From Typha latifolia (lineage: Eukaryota > Streptophyta > Magnoliopsida > Poales > Typhaceae): a stretch of DNA of 64,000 bases. The notes beneath the pieces were generated by a model that saw only the letters and a list, made by a program, of their open reading frames with translations, searched no databases and had not been told where the DNA came from. Where the stretch lies: NCBI GenBank assembly GCA_019914945.1, contig CM034103.1:7068001-7132000 (forward strand). The letters are read 5' to 3'. Both the position numbers and the translations under genes were made by a program. This document shows, piece by piece, positions 1 to 10,860 of the stretch (position 1 is its first letter; every line of letters starts with the position of its first letter).

Positions 1-641
1 AGCATAAGGTTCTAAATATGGTAGCGAAAACCAATTAGGGCAATCGAGATGGGCGGTTTGCACCTAGAACGCTGGCTGGAAATTCTGCGGGTTCAAAAGT
101 AGCGGCTGTGAGTACTAGACCACGACCACCTTTGAGACCTTCTTCCGACGTTAGAGGAGGCACAAGACCCCCCTATTTGAACTCTCACACCTGCCCAAGT
201 AGAGGAGCGAAGAGCGAAGTGCCTTTGCTTTCGATGTGATGAGCGTTTCACTTCAGTCATCGGTGTTCTAAACCGATCGGGAGTGTGATGCTTATCGATG
301 GTCCTGAGGAGGATGATGAGATTGTTGATGATGGACAATGTCCAGAGGAGACCCATGAGGAGAATATTGAGGAGGGCGTGGAGGAAGATATCCAAGCTGA
401 AATATCAATGCATGCACATTCAGGTACTTCCGGGCCGAGGACGTTACGAGTAGATGGACTCGTTAGAAAGCATTGTGTGCATATCCTCATTGATTTGGGG
501 AGTACACACAACTTTCTAGATGAGAGGTTAGTGAGGAGATTAGGTTTAGATGCCGAACCGACCATGGGATTTGACGTTGCTATTAGAGATGGTACAAAGC
601 TTAAGGCGGAGAGCTTGTGTCGTCGGGTCGGTATATGGGTG
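1..641 (+). pseudogene. Ty3/gypsy Gag C-terminus and protease, left part
   Basis: Remnant of a plus-strand gypsy Gag-Pol gene. The first 280 bases match, with stops, the Gag tail also seen at 27241-27480 (minus). They include a decayed zinc knuckle that keeps CFRCDERF but has lost the later His/Cys. From 285 an open frame runs through an acidic linker into a retropepsin domain with LIDLGSTHNFLD near residue 70. The usual active site is DTG or DSG, so DLG is probably inactive. The frame is interrupted at 642 by a solo LTR and resumes at 1576. The family is clear, and the gene is dead. Confidence 0.85.
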
Positions 642-1575
642 TGATACGATTCGGACTTCACCGACGTCGTCTCGAGCATGGATTCACTTTAGGAGTGTTT
701 TTGTTTCATATTTTAGTGTTTAATTTCTATTAAAATAAGTTTTCTGTAAGTAGCGTTCGAACGCAGGTGGAGTGAGTTCGAACGCGGTGCGTTCGAAGGC
801 ACTGTGAACGCTTGCATCGCGTTCGCAAATACCGACAGGCGCGTTCGATCGCGCGTTCGAACGCCTGCATCGCGTTCGCAAATCCAGAAGAGCGAACTCG
901 GTGCGTTCGAACGCGGTCGGGCGAGTTCGAACGCGGTCGACGAAAATTGTGTTTTTAGGGTTAATTTGAGTTGTTGGTTAGCCTATAAAGGATGTGGTAG
1001 GCAACCAAATTGATTATTGATTATTGAGATTGAGTTTTGCCTTGCCTCCTTCGTCTTCTTCGCTCCCGTTCTCTCAATCCCCGGCGACGCCGCTTCTAAC
1101 CTCCCTCGTCTGGCTAATCACCCTAGTCCCTAAGGGGTGGCCCTCTTCTCCCCCTTCGTCAAATCTATCCAACACTTGCCTTAATCCTTCCATCAACCAC
1201 AACCCTTCCACCATCACTTTTCACCGGTACCACATTAACGCCGGTCCACCTTCAACCACCATTACCTAGGATCACGTGCCTCCATCCACGGTTCCAAAAC
1301 AGACCATCTGACGTTCGTCCACTAAACGAACAATATCTCGAGATCCCCAACTCTGATTCGCCTGAAACTTGATTTGTTGGAAAGCTCTTTTCCGAGCATA
1401 CAATATATAAATATTTCACATTGATCCGACGGCGGAATATTTCGGGATCTTATTTCAAAGTTCCATACCAGATCTAGTCCAGATCAAGAATTGGAAGAGA
1501 TCGACCCTTCACCAAAAAGGCGAGATCGTATCAAGCTGGTATTAGAGCTCCATAGCTAGAGGCGTGATCGTATCA
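642..1575 (+). repeat. Solo LTR, family A, with 5-bp TSD
   Basis: This LTR starts TGATACGATTCGG and ends GATCGTATCA, giving 9-bp perfect inverted ends (TGATACGAT/ATCGTATCA). It is flanked by GGGTG at 637-641 and GGGTG at 1576-1580, a 5-bp target-site duplication. No internal region is present, so it is a solo LTR left by LTR-LTR recombination. U3 holds a cluster of GCGTTCGAACGC palindromes (about 755-945), followed by a TATA-like CCTATAAAGG near 981. The distal end repeats a unit of LTR terminus plus a PBS-like GGTATTAGAGC. It splits the protease gene described on either side. Confidence 0.93.
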
Positions 1576-2221
1576 GGGTGCAAGGACACGACATTATTAT
1601 GGACTTGTATCCGTTGGCACTATGAGGAGCGGACATTGTCCTTGGTGCATAGTGGTTACAGAGTTTGGGACCCGTCACATTTAATTTTTGGAGTATGTGG
1701 ATGAAATATAAACAAGGAAACAAGGATGTGCGGCTTGATGGTGTTCGGTCTTCGCCGATTCCTACGATGTAGCCTTTGGTGGGGCTGCCTTATGCGTATG
1801 ATTTGACCTATCTTCTTCACTTAGGACTAGTAGGAGATGATCCTCAAACGAGCTTAGATACTATTATTGAATTGTCTAATTTATTAGATAACTTTTCTGG
1901 ATTGTTTGAGGAGCCATATGAGTTGCCATCGAGGAGAGCGGCGGACCATCGCATAGATATTGTACCCGGGGCTGGACTAGCGAATGAGAGGCCATATCGG
2001 TATCCACATGTGCAAAAATAAGTTATTTCAAAGATGGTAGCCGAGATATTAGAGCAAGGTCTCATTCAACCAAGTGATAGCTCATACTCATCCCCCGTGC
2101 TATTGGTGCGAAAAAAAGATGGGGCATGGCATTTTTGTGTCGACTATCGAGCACTAAACGCTATTACCGTCAAGGACCGGTATCCTATTTCGGTTATAAA
2201 GGAGTTGCTAGACAAACTTGT
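1576..2221 (+). pseudogene. Ty3/gypsy protease end and reverse transcriptase start
   Basis: Continuation of the gene interrupted at 642. The first codons give the end of the retropepsin domain (VQGHDIIMDLYPLAL, then a GADIVLG-like segment) with in-frame stops. From about 1776 comes the PR-RT linker (NLLDNFSGLFEEPYELP), then the N-terminal fingers of RT with [20 protein letters not shown] and [15 protein letters not shown]. The match ends abruptly at about 2221, before the catalytic palm, where unrelated repeated DNA begins. A stop at about 2021 and frame changes make it non-functional. Confidence 0.85.
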
Positions 2222-2480
2222 AGGGACATAACCATGATGAGTCGAGTCCTAGACTGATAGAAGAGGGAGAAATGGGCTCAAGCCAACAGTTTCATAATAA
2301 TTCATCCATGATAGACTAGCCTTTCGCGGTTTGTCGGCAAGGTCTCCGATGCTTGGGCGAGAGGGAACGACTAGTCGAATACGGGGGAGAGGGACATAAC
2401 CATGATGAGTCAAGTCCTAGACTGATAGAAGAGGGAGAAGTGGGCTCAAGCCAAAAGTTTCATAATAATTCATCCATGAT
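2222..2480. repeat. Two direct copies of a 90-bp sequence
   Basis: Nearly identical copies lie at about 2222-2311 and 2390-2480. Both begin AGGGACATAACCATGATGAG and end at TTCATCCATGAT, and they are separated by about 78 bp. The spacer resembles part of the non-retroviral internal sequence at 54815-54860 (TAGCCTTTCGC, then GTTTGTC). They sit at the junction between the truncated RT and the next LTR remnant, so this may be a deletion or template-switch scar. No coding potential was seen. Confidence 0.75.
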
Positions 2481-2497
2481 CCTCAAGTGAAGATCAG

Positions 2498-2640
2498 CCC
2501 ATCACTGTGCAGAAAGAGAAGGAGCCGAGGAAGAAGAAGAAAAATAAAGAAGAAAGAAGAAGAAGAAGAGGAGAAGAAGTGAGAAGAGGATGGAGGGGGT
2601 TGCAGACTCGGGCCGGCAGAAAGGGCACCGGCCGCTGCTA
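2498..2640 (-). repeat. Tekay-type 3' LTR fragment (GAA-rich part)
   Basis: A GAA-rich run followed by GGATGGAGGGGGTTGC and CACCGGCCGCTG matches the corresponding part of the long LTR at about 11580-11745. Together with 3172-3408 it is the surviving portion of the 3' LTR of the minus-strand element at 2498-12171. The two parts are separated by an LTR A fragment. Confidence 0.7.
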
Positions 2641-3171
2641 GACTTGATCTCGCATAGAAATTTGAAATAAGATCCCGAAACATGCTGCTGTTGGATCAAT
2701 GTGAAATTAGGATATGTTGTAACCCCAGAAAATAGATTTCCAACAAATCAAGTTTAAGGCGAATCGGATATGGGGATCTCGAGATAACGTCCGATTAGTG
2801 GACGAACATCAGGATGGTCTAGTTAGGCTCCGTGGATGGAGGCACGAGATCCTAGGGTGATGGTGGTTGGAGGTGGACCAGCGTTTGTGGGATGGCATCG
2901 GTGAAAAGTGGTGATGGAAAGATTATGGTTGATGGAAGGGTTAGGGCAAGTGTTGGATAGATTGGAAGAAGGGGAAGGAGAGGGCCGCCTCTAAGGGTCT
3001 AGGGTGATTGGCCGGTCGAGGGAGGTTAGAAGCGGCATCGCCAGGGATTGAGAGAACGAGAGTGAAGAAGACGAAAGAGGCAAGGCAAAACTCAATTCTT
3101 CCATAATAATCTTTTGGTTGCCATCCACATCCCTTTTAGAGGCTAACCAAACAACTCAAAATTAACCCTAA
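2641..3171 (-). repeat. LTR family A fragment inside Tekay-type LTR
   Basis: Reverse complement of the R-U5 part of LTR A. It includes the stretches around TCTCGAGATAACGTCCG, GAGGCACGAGATCC and GCTAACCAAACAACTC. Both ends are truncated: the palindrome-bearing U3 and the terminal TGATACGAT are missing. It separates two pieces of a Tekay-type LTR. Confidence 0.75.
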
Positions 3172-3408
3172 ATAAAAGGGAGAGAGACCGAAAGAGAGAA
3201 AGAGTGAGAGAGATAAAAGGGAGAGAGGCAGCGGGGAGGGAGGCCGCAGCGGTGGCGGTGGGGCCTATCGCACCAGCTGGCCCGGCCAGGTTGGCCGGGC
3301 TGATCCTTGGTGCGTGTGGCACCCTCCACATCTGCCACTGCATGGAACGAGGCTGTTGTGCCATGCAGTAAAGTTTTTTTTTTTTTTTTTAGAGATTGGG
3401 TTGTTACA
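3172..3408 (-). repeat. Tekay-type 3' LTR, start of U3
   Basis: On the minus strand this begins TGTAACAACCC at 3408, immediately after a purine tract. It continues through a T-rich run to the AGCTGGCCCGGCC segment also present at 12070-12090. Only the first part of the LTR survives before the LTR A fragment. Confidence 0.8.
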
Positions 3409-3423
3409 TTTTCCTTCCCCACT
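3409..3423 (-). other. Polypurine tract of the Tekay-type element
   Basis: On the minus strand the sequence is GTGGGGAAGGAAAA, directly followed by the LTR start TGTAACAACCC. The same arrangement occurs on the plus strand at 39467-39483. It is the expected primer site for plus-strand DNA synthesis. Confidence 0.85.
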
Positions 3424-3492
3424 TATAAAAATTTCGACCCCAAAATTTACATACCTCTAAACAATTCTGGATATTTGGATCTTATCTCCTCC

Positions 3493-3879
3493 TCACGTTT
3501 CTAAGATTTTTACTGCATGGTTTCTCCACAAGATTTTTACTAAAGGTATAACTTTGGTTCTCAGTACTTTATCTTTTCTAGCAAGGACTTTCACAGGTTG
3601 CTCTTCATATGATAGATTTTGCTGCAACCGAACTAGTTCATAATGAATCACATGCGATGGATTTGATATATATTTTCTTAGTGCTGACACATGGAACACA
3701 TTATGAATTTGTGCTAAGTCAGGTGGTAAAGCTACTCTATAAAGTACAGGCCCCACTTGTCCAAGAATCTCATAAGGTCCTATATACCTAGGACTTAACT
3801 TTCCTTGTTTTCCAAAACGAAACACACCCTTCCAGGGTGAAACTCTTAAGAATACTTTGTCCCCAACTTGAGAGTCCAA
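3493..3879 (-). pseudogene. Gypsy integrase C-terminus with chromodomain
   Basis: The 128-residue open segment holds the GPY/F-type module of integrase (SPRYIGPYEILGQVG, then VFHVSALRKY). A chromodomain-like tail follows (KVLRTKVIPLVKILWRNH). That tail is the mark of Del/Tekay-type chromoviruses, where it is thought to steer integration into heterochromatin. The tail ends KILET at a stop where related proteins continue with an EEATWE-like helix, so the chromodomain is truncated. Upstream integrase codons lie in other frames. Confidence 0.88.
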
Positions 3880-4440
3880 ATCACGCCTTCTATTATCAGC
3901 ATAACTTTTCTATCTACTTTGTGCCACCTTCATATGTTCTCTAATTGTCTTTATCTTCTCTATTGTAGCTTGCACTAGTATTGAGTTTTCAACCTTCTTT
4001 TCTCCAACTTCTTCCTAATCAATTGGTGATCTGCATTTCTTGCCATATAATGCTTCATAGGGAGGCATACCAATACTAGCATGATAGCTGTTATTATAAG
4101 CAAACTCTATCAATAGTAAATATTTGTCCCAACTCAATCCAAAGTCAATTACACATGCCCTCAATATATCCTCTAATGATTGAATAGTATGCTCAGATTG
4201 ACCATCTGTCTGAGGATGATAAGTTATACTAAACTATAGTTTTGTTCCAAAAGACTGATGAAACTGCTTCCAAAATCTGGACACAAAACGAGGATCTCTA
4301 CCTGAACTAATACAAATAGGAATTCCATGGTGAGCAAAAATTTCATCTCTAAACAAGATAGCTAACTTTTCCATTGAATCAGTAGTACTAACTGGTAGAA
4401 AGTGTGCTGATTTGGTTAGTCTATCAATAATCACCCAAAT
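3880..4440 (-). pseudogene. Gypsy integrase catalytic core, broken
   Basis: Minus-strand frames give parts of the DDE core. IIDRLTKSAHFLPV is followed by a segment reading SSGRDPRFVSRFW, where SDRDPRF is usual, so the residue pattern around the second catalytic Asp is altered. Further on, weak matches to the [12 protein letters not shown] region lie near 4190-4230 with stops. At least two frame breaks separate this from the zinc-binding part at 4456-5628 and the C-terminus at 3493-3879. Domain order fits one ancestral pol gene. Confidence 0.8.
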
Positions 4441-4455
4441 TATATTCTTCCCTTT

Positions 4456-5628
4456 CTATGTCTTTGGTAATCCTGTCATAAAATCCATATTAATATATTC
4501 CCACTTCCATTTAGGAATCTGCAAAGGTTGTAATTCGCCTGCAGGCCTCTGATGCTCAATCTTGACTTGCTGACAAGTCAAACACCTAGCCACAAATTCT
4601 CCAATATTTCTTTTCATCCCTTCCCACCAAAATTTTTTCTTCAATTCATGATACATTTTTGTTCTCCCGGGGTGCATAGCATAAGCAGAAGTATGAGCTT
4701 CATTTAAAATTTCATTTCTAACTTCTTCACAATTAGGGACATACAATCTGCCTTTAAAACACAGTATCCCGATAGAGTCTATAAAGTAGTATGGTTTACT
4801 GGAATTTTGTACTTGTTTCATAATTTGCATAGCCTTAATATCAGTCTTCTGAGATGCATTAATTCTATCTATCAATATAGGTTTGACAGTAAATTGTGCT
4901 AGTAAACTAACTCCACTACCCTTAGTCACAATTGGAGCTTCTAGCCTTTGCAGATCCTTAAGTATCATAGTTTGTTGGGTAATTAAGAATACTAAACTCC
5001 TAGCTGACTTCCTACTTAAGGCATCTGCAATAACATTTGCTTTATCTAGATGATAATTTATGGTACAATCATAATCCTTCACTAATTCCAGCCATCTCCT
5101 TTGCCGCAAATTAAGTTCTTTCTGAGTAAACAAATATTTAAGACTTTTACGATTTGTAAATATTTCACATTTTTCCCCATATAGATAGTGTCGCCAAATT
5201 TTTAGAGCAAACACTACAGCAGCCAATTCCAAATCATGAATAGGATAATTCTGTTCATAATCTTTCAACTGTCTAGATGCATATGACACTACCTTACCAT
5301 TTTGCATTAAGACACAACCCAATCCCTTGTGTGAGGCATCACAATATACTTGAAATCCTATTCCAATACAAAGAATAATTAAAATTGGTGCACAAGTCAA
5401 TCTTCTTTTTAATTCTTGAAAACTATTTTCGCACTCTTCATTCCACTCAAACATTTGATTCTTCTGAGTCAACATGGTAAGAGGCATAGCTATCCTTGCA
5501 TATCCTTCTACAAACCTTCTACGCACTTCTGTGATATTAGTTGGTTGACTCCATTTCAATACAGCCTCTATTTTGGACTGATTCACACTGATCCCTTCCT
5601 TAGATACCACATGTCCTAAAAAGACCAC
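4456..5628 (-). pseudogene. Gypsy RT thumb, RNase H and integrase zinc domain
   Basis: This is the longest surviving segment of the Tekay-type pol gene (390 residues). It starts in the RT thumb/connection ([13 protein letters not shown]). It continues through RNase H ([15 protein letters not shown], then [16 protein letters not shown] and DALSRKS) and ends in the HHCC zinc-binding domain of integrase ([18 protein letters not shown], then CLTCQQVK) and the start of the core ([12 protein letters not shown]). A stop closes it there. Neighbouring domains lie in adjacent frames. The order RT-RNase H-INT identifies Ty3/gypsy. Confidence 0.9.
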
Positions 5629-6290
5629 CTAATCTAGCCAAAACTCACATTTTGAAAATTTAGCAAAAAACTTATCTCTCAAGATCTGGAGAATTAACCT
5701 CAAGTGATGCTCATGTTCTTCCTCACTAGCTGAATATATTAGTATATCATCAATAAATACTATTGCAAACTGATCCAAATAAGATTGGAAAACTTTATTC
5801 ATCAGATCCATAAAAATAGCTGAAGCATTGGTCAATCCAAATGGCATGACCAAAAACTCATAATGTCCATATCTAGTACGGAAAGCAGTTTTAGAAACAT
5901 CCTCCTCACGGACTTTTAACTAATGGTAACTAGTCCTTAGTCTATTTTAGAGAATACTCTAGCTCCCCTTAACTAGTCAATACACAGCCTAAATGTCCCA
6001 TCCTTCTTTTTAACAAAAATAACAGGCGCTCCCTAAGGAGAGACACTAGGTCTTATGAAGCCTTTCTGTAGTAGTTCTTCTACTATACCTTAAGTTCCTT
6101 TAATTCTATTGGTGCCATTCTATAGGGAGTTTTAGATATAGGTGAAGTATCAAGGGCTAAATCAATTGAAAAGTTTACTTCCTTATCCGGGGGTAATCCG
6201 GGGTGATCATCTGGGAAAATATCAGGAAACTCTCTAACAACTCGGACATCTTCTAATTTGATCTTTTTATTAGTATCTCCTGATAGGCTA
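5629..6290 (-). pseudogene. Gypsy reverse transcriptase palm and PR-RT linker
   Basis: The segment at 5629-5853 encodes [17 protein letters not shown] and the catalytic strand FIDDILIYS, so both palm aspartates are retained. Upstream codons contain GAPVIFVKKKDGTFRLCID with stops. The linker contains FPDIFPDDHPGLPPDKE (about 6190-6240), typical of the region before RT in gypsy elements. Stops and frame changes are frequent, so no complete RT could be made. Confidence 0.85.
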
Positions 6291-6935
6291 GCTAAGACAC
6301 CTGTACATCCTTTCTTTAATAATCTGCAAGCTTCAAATGCAGAGATTATCTTTATAGGCTGGATTTATTGCCCTTAATTCTATATTCTACCCCATAAGCT
6401 AAATTCATCACAATTTCCTTTCTATAGCAATCTATGTTGGCATGATATGCAGCTAACCAATCCATCCCCAAGATAACATCGAAATCTATCAGCTCTAGTG
6501 GCAAAAGATCTACCTTGAACTCCCTATCCCAAAACTAACTGTACAAGATTTATAAGCAGAATTAATAACAACTGTCTCTTGTATTGGTGTGGCAATCAAT
6601 AGAATATCCTCTAAAGGTTCCATTAATACATCGGTATGGCAAGCAAAAGAACTTGAAATAAAAGAATGTGTGGCACCCGGATCAAATAAAACTCTCGCTG
6701 TATGAGAAAATAGATTCAGAGTACTTATGGCCACATCATTGGATGCCAAAGCATCGTGCTCCGTCATCGCAAAGATCCAACCATTCCTAGACTTTCGCCC
6801 AGGCTGAGAGGGTCCAGCTCCTCCAGTTCCCCTACCTCGCATAGCAGCTGTTGAGGCCCCAGAAGGAGCAGCAGCCGAAGATATCACAGCGGTAGGGACA
6901 AAAGTGGAGAGGACCCTAGGATAATTATGACGCAT
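6291..6935 (-). pseudogene. Gypsy aspartic protease
   Basis: A retropepsin-like domain with LFDPGATHSFIS near residue 85 of the open segment 6510-6935. DPGA or DSGATHSF variants are usual for this clade. A serine/glycine-rich spacer (MRGRGTGGAGPSQPG) precedes it, linking to Gag. The 3' part of the domain runs into stops before the RT linker. Confidence 0.83.
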
Positions 6936-7990
6936 ATGACCTGGCTATCCACACCCATAGCATAAGAAAGGTTTGCGGCACTCACGAAGCTGATGGCCAA
7001 ACTTGCCACATCCATAACAAGGCCGACTCTGCCCTGATGATCCCCTGGCCATCCCACCTCCTCTACCACTCGATGATGGCCTAGTCACACTAATCTGTGA
7101 TAGTGCTTAGCTGAGCCCCCGAGATCCTCATGAATCAGATCGATTAATAGTGAACCAGCACTATAACTCCCCCAATAAGGATGATAGGAAGGGCGACGCT
7201 GTGACTGTGAAGACGGTAAGCTCCAGCTAGCAGAAGTAGCTCTAGAACTCCCGCCTAGCCCAGACTATCCCAAATTGCAGAGCATCCATAGCCCTCTTTT
7301 CCTAAATCACCCTCTCAAGTGTCATAGCCCTCTCTACTGTATCAACATAAGGAATGAGGCATGCTGCCTCCAAGCTCTAACGTATAGCATAATTCAGCCC
7401 ATGTTTGAAACGTCGAGCTCTAGCTGCTTCATTTGGAACTTGATGGGGCACAAAATGGGCTAAAGCATTAAATGCAGAAATTCTTCTTCCATCTTTTCTT
7501 TCTTCCAGGCTGGAAAATACCTTTGATCAAAGGCATCAAGAAATAACTCCCAAGTGATGACTACATCCCCTATCCTTGATTTTATCAGTCTCTCTGTGGC
7601 TTTCCACCATTGTTCCGCCTCACCTCTGAGCATAAAGGCAACAAAGGCTACCTTCTGCTGATTATTACATCCTAGAGTATCCAACATTTTTTCTATGTCC
7701 GATAACCATCCACTGGCCTCCAGTGGATCAACACCTCCACTGTAAATCGGAGGGTTTAACTGCATAAACTTATTCAAGGTGATGCTCGCCATAGGAGGTG
7801 GCTCAAAACTCTCTACTGATGTGCCAGCTCCTCTGCTTCGTAGGATCTCCTCAATAAGTATTTCTTGACTGTCTAGGAGACACGAAATGGGATTGCGCTC
7901 CTCTACAGATGGAGGAACTTCTGGGGTCTCAGTAGGGGCCTTATCTATGGAGGTCACCCTGGACTGTGAACCTCTATGACGGGGCGGCAT
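6936..7990 (-). pseudogene. Tekay-type gypsy Gag
   Basis: The start codon at 7990 (MPPRHRGSQSRV) lies about 160 bases downstream of the primer-binding site. The first 176 residues contain the capsid-like retrotransposon gag domain (NPPIYSGGVDPLEASGWL, KVAFVAFMLRGEAEQWW). Later codons are broken by stops, including one near 7460. They still show two zinc knuckles: CYGCGKFGHQLREC is intact at about 6983-7024, while the second, CYGCG then PGHMRHNY, has a stop and has lost its last Cys. Confidence 0.88.
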
Positions 7991-8147
7991 CTTTCTATGG
8001 AAATAGTCAAATTCATCAACTGATTAGTGATCAAGTACACTTCTAAAATTTATCTCTTGTGTAACCCTAAAAGCACAATACTTCCCTAGACTCAAGGTGA
8101 CAATGTACAAAATCTCTTGATGATATGCCGGATACTTAACAAACCTA

Positions 8148-8160
8148 GGCTCTGATACCA
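8148..8160 (-). other. Primer-binding site (initiator tRNA-Met)
   Basis: TGGTATCAGAGCC on the minus strand lies 8 nt inside the end of the 5' LTR. It is complementary to the 3' end of plant initiator tRNA-Met and fixes the orientation of the element. The untranslated leader runs from here to the Gag start at 7990. Confidence 0.9.
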
Positions 8161-8491
8161 CTCTAAAATATAACACTCAAACTCTAAACACATGCACGGC
8201 ACGAGCCCACACGGCACGTGCGTGATACCTGACCATTTGGTTAGTTACTGACAATCAAATAAACCTATATCAACATCATGATTTTATCCACAATGTCTAA
8301 ACTAAGAATAACTCAAGTTTTACTGTCAACAGCATACAGATAACCCTACTTGGGCCCCACATAGGCCACAACACATCATCAAAAGCTTTTCACAACTATA
8401 TATACACAACAATGGTATATACATAATTATATAAGTACAAAATCACCTGTTAGAATATAAGACAAGGATTAAGACACACTTTGGAGGATAT

Positions 8492-9502
8492 TGATACAAA
8501 TCGGATCACATCAAAGGGAGATTAGGCTCAATGGATTGAGTCTAATTATCTTATCTGGTTATTTTGTTTAGTTAGAGTTTTAGTAGGTTAGGATTTTATT
8601 TAATTAGCTAATTTCAACTTTGCGCAGTTTTAGGAAAATATTCATAGAATAATCTACACATAAACAAATAATATCAAACCAATTGGATAAGGTCGCCAAT
8701 CTCCAAATCGACAACTTTTATATTCATAACATCTCCAGATTCAGAATTTATATGTGACAAACTGAAAGCTTAATCTGAAAGGTAATCGGAAAATATAAGG
8801 AATACTGGTTTAGTTGGTTTGTTAGGGTTTCATATTGTTTTAGGACTTGTTGGCTAGCCTCTATAAATATGTGGATGGTAGCCAACTTCACTATGGAATT
8901 GGATTCTTGATTTCTTGCCTCCTATCTTCTCTCTAGACTCCTCCCTCCTCCTTCTTCACCATCCTTCCACATCTACCGTTGGCAAGGTTTCTCCTCGCTT
9001 CTAATCTCCCTCGACTATCGAGTCAGCCCTCTTCTTTGGGATCTCGACCACTTTATTCCCTTCGTCTACGTCCCTTAATCACTTTCACAATCCACCCTTA
9101 TCTCCATACTCATCTATAACCCTAACATCCACTTCACCCGTTACCACCATCATCACCCACGTTATTTCATATTTTTGTCCCTGCTACAGTTTGAATATGT
9201 CAAGAGCATAAATACGAAAGTTGTAGATTAGGAATTTACGGATCTAACCCATTTCATAATTTTTTGACTAGCGGAGAATATCTGATGAATATTTTCCCAC
9301 GGTTGCACGGACTGCTTCCTGCAATAAATTCAGTTCTTAAGGAATTGTTCCGTAGCCGATCTTGGTAATAGATCCTATTAATTTGGTATCAGAGCGCATC
9401 ATTTGATATCAAAGCTTATCAATTGTATTAGAGCCTCATCAAATTGGTATCAAAGCTTATCAAATTGGTATCAGAGACTATCAATTGGTAATAGAGCCTA
9501 AC
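8492..9502 (+). repeat. Solo LTR, family D
   Basis: It starts TGATACAAATCGG and ends GAGCCTAACA. It interrupts the Tekay-type LTR between two halves that are contiguous in the copy at 46480-46520. The flanks are GATAT (8487-8491) and TATAT (9503-9507), a near TSD. From about 8850 onward (TTTTAGGACTTGTTGGCTAG, TATA-like CTATAAATATG) it matches LTR C, but its first 350 bp are different and have no palindromes. The last 120 bp hold about six tandem PBS-like units (TTGGTATCAGAG). Confidence 0.85.
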
Positions 9503-10860
9503 ATATATCCACTAATATATTAGATAAGATAACTCATCTAGCGTATAACACTAACCACACTTTACTCTTCACCCACTGGCAAGACCTCTAAGGAAGTATC
9601 CTGCTCCACTCGTTCACCTGGGTTTTTGGAAAGGAGAAAACAAAGAGAGTCGTAAGCTAAAAGCTCATTGGATATACCTTACCCCGAATAAGTGATGCCA
9701 AATAGAGAGAATCAAATACTAGATAATATGAATTAGAAAGAGCATCATGTCATGAATGAGTATATGAATGTTCCTCAATAATACATAATGAAAAATAGAT
9801 AACATTTCATGTCATAACTGATAAAATATATAATCATCGACAATGTATAAATAAATCTCCATATCATTCCATCATCATAACTCTCTTTCAAATATAACAC
9901 ATATAATGCATGCCGATCATGATCATGCTATGATATCAAATGCAACCATCTATGATGCATATTGACCATTCAATAATCAGATATGATAGATGATAATGAA
10001 ATCATATGCATTTCTCAACATAACGATCATCACCGACATCTCAGTATAATATCATCATACTAGACCACTGTGCATAGTCAATACCCAGTATCTGAGCTCA
10101 ACATCTTGCCCGTAGGCTCAAAGCATATCTTATCATATGCACTCACCACACACATGCCCTAGTGAACGATAGGTGTCCAATTGTCTGTGTGCATAGACTC
10201 AACTAACCTCGGACATAAGCCATGAGATATCGCATATCAGCGACCATAATCATCACTGCAGGCACCCCTATCCCTAGCGACTACTCGGGTACCCTCATGC
10301 TTTTTCTATTAACTTTCTTATCAATGAGATTTATGCATTTCCTTCTATATGATAGATTACGTGCATATATCCAGTACCATAACAAGTCATGCATATGAGG
10401 AATTTAGGTGGTAAGGAAGTCAAGAGAAAAATAATATAATATAGTCTCCAACCATTTATTCAACACATACATACCCATGCTAATCTATTACATGCATATT
10501 CATGCTACAGATCAACTGGACATAAAATTATAATAGTATAGTCATCTTTAATAATCTCTATCTATCATCATCATACTTATATCCCAAATTAGACTAATCA
10601 AATGTATGATAAAACATGCTTGACTAAAATTATCTCTAGATAAGTCATATAATATATCCTAATTTGAGAAAGACGTCTAGAGAATAAGACTACTTATTTC
10701 TGATTAGAAGACACAACTGACGTAGCCGTCACATCTGACAATCGAGCGACAACTCGTCCTAATAGGGTTCACGGGGCCTCAAATAAGGGGTTCACGATTT
10801 GAAAATATTTAAGTAGTATGAAGTTAGCCCTTCACCTAATTAAAATTCGTTCATGTAATA

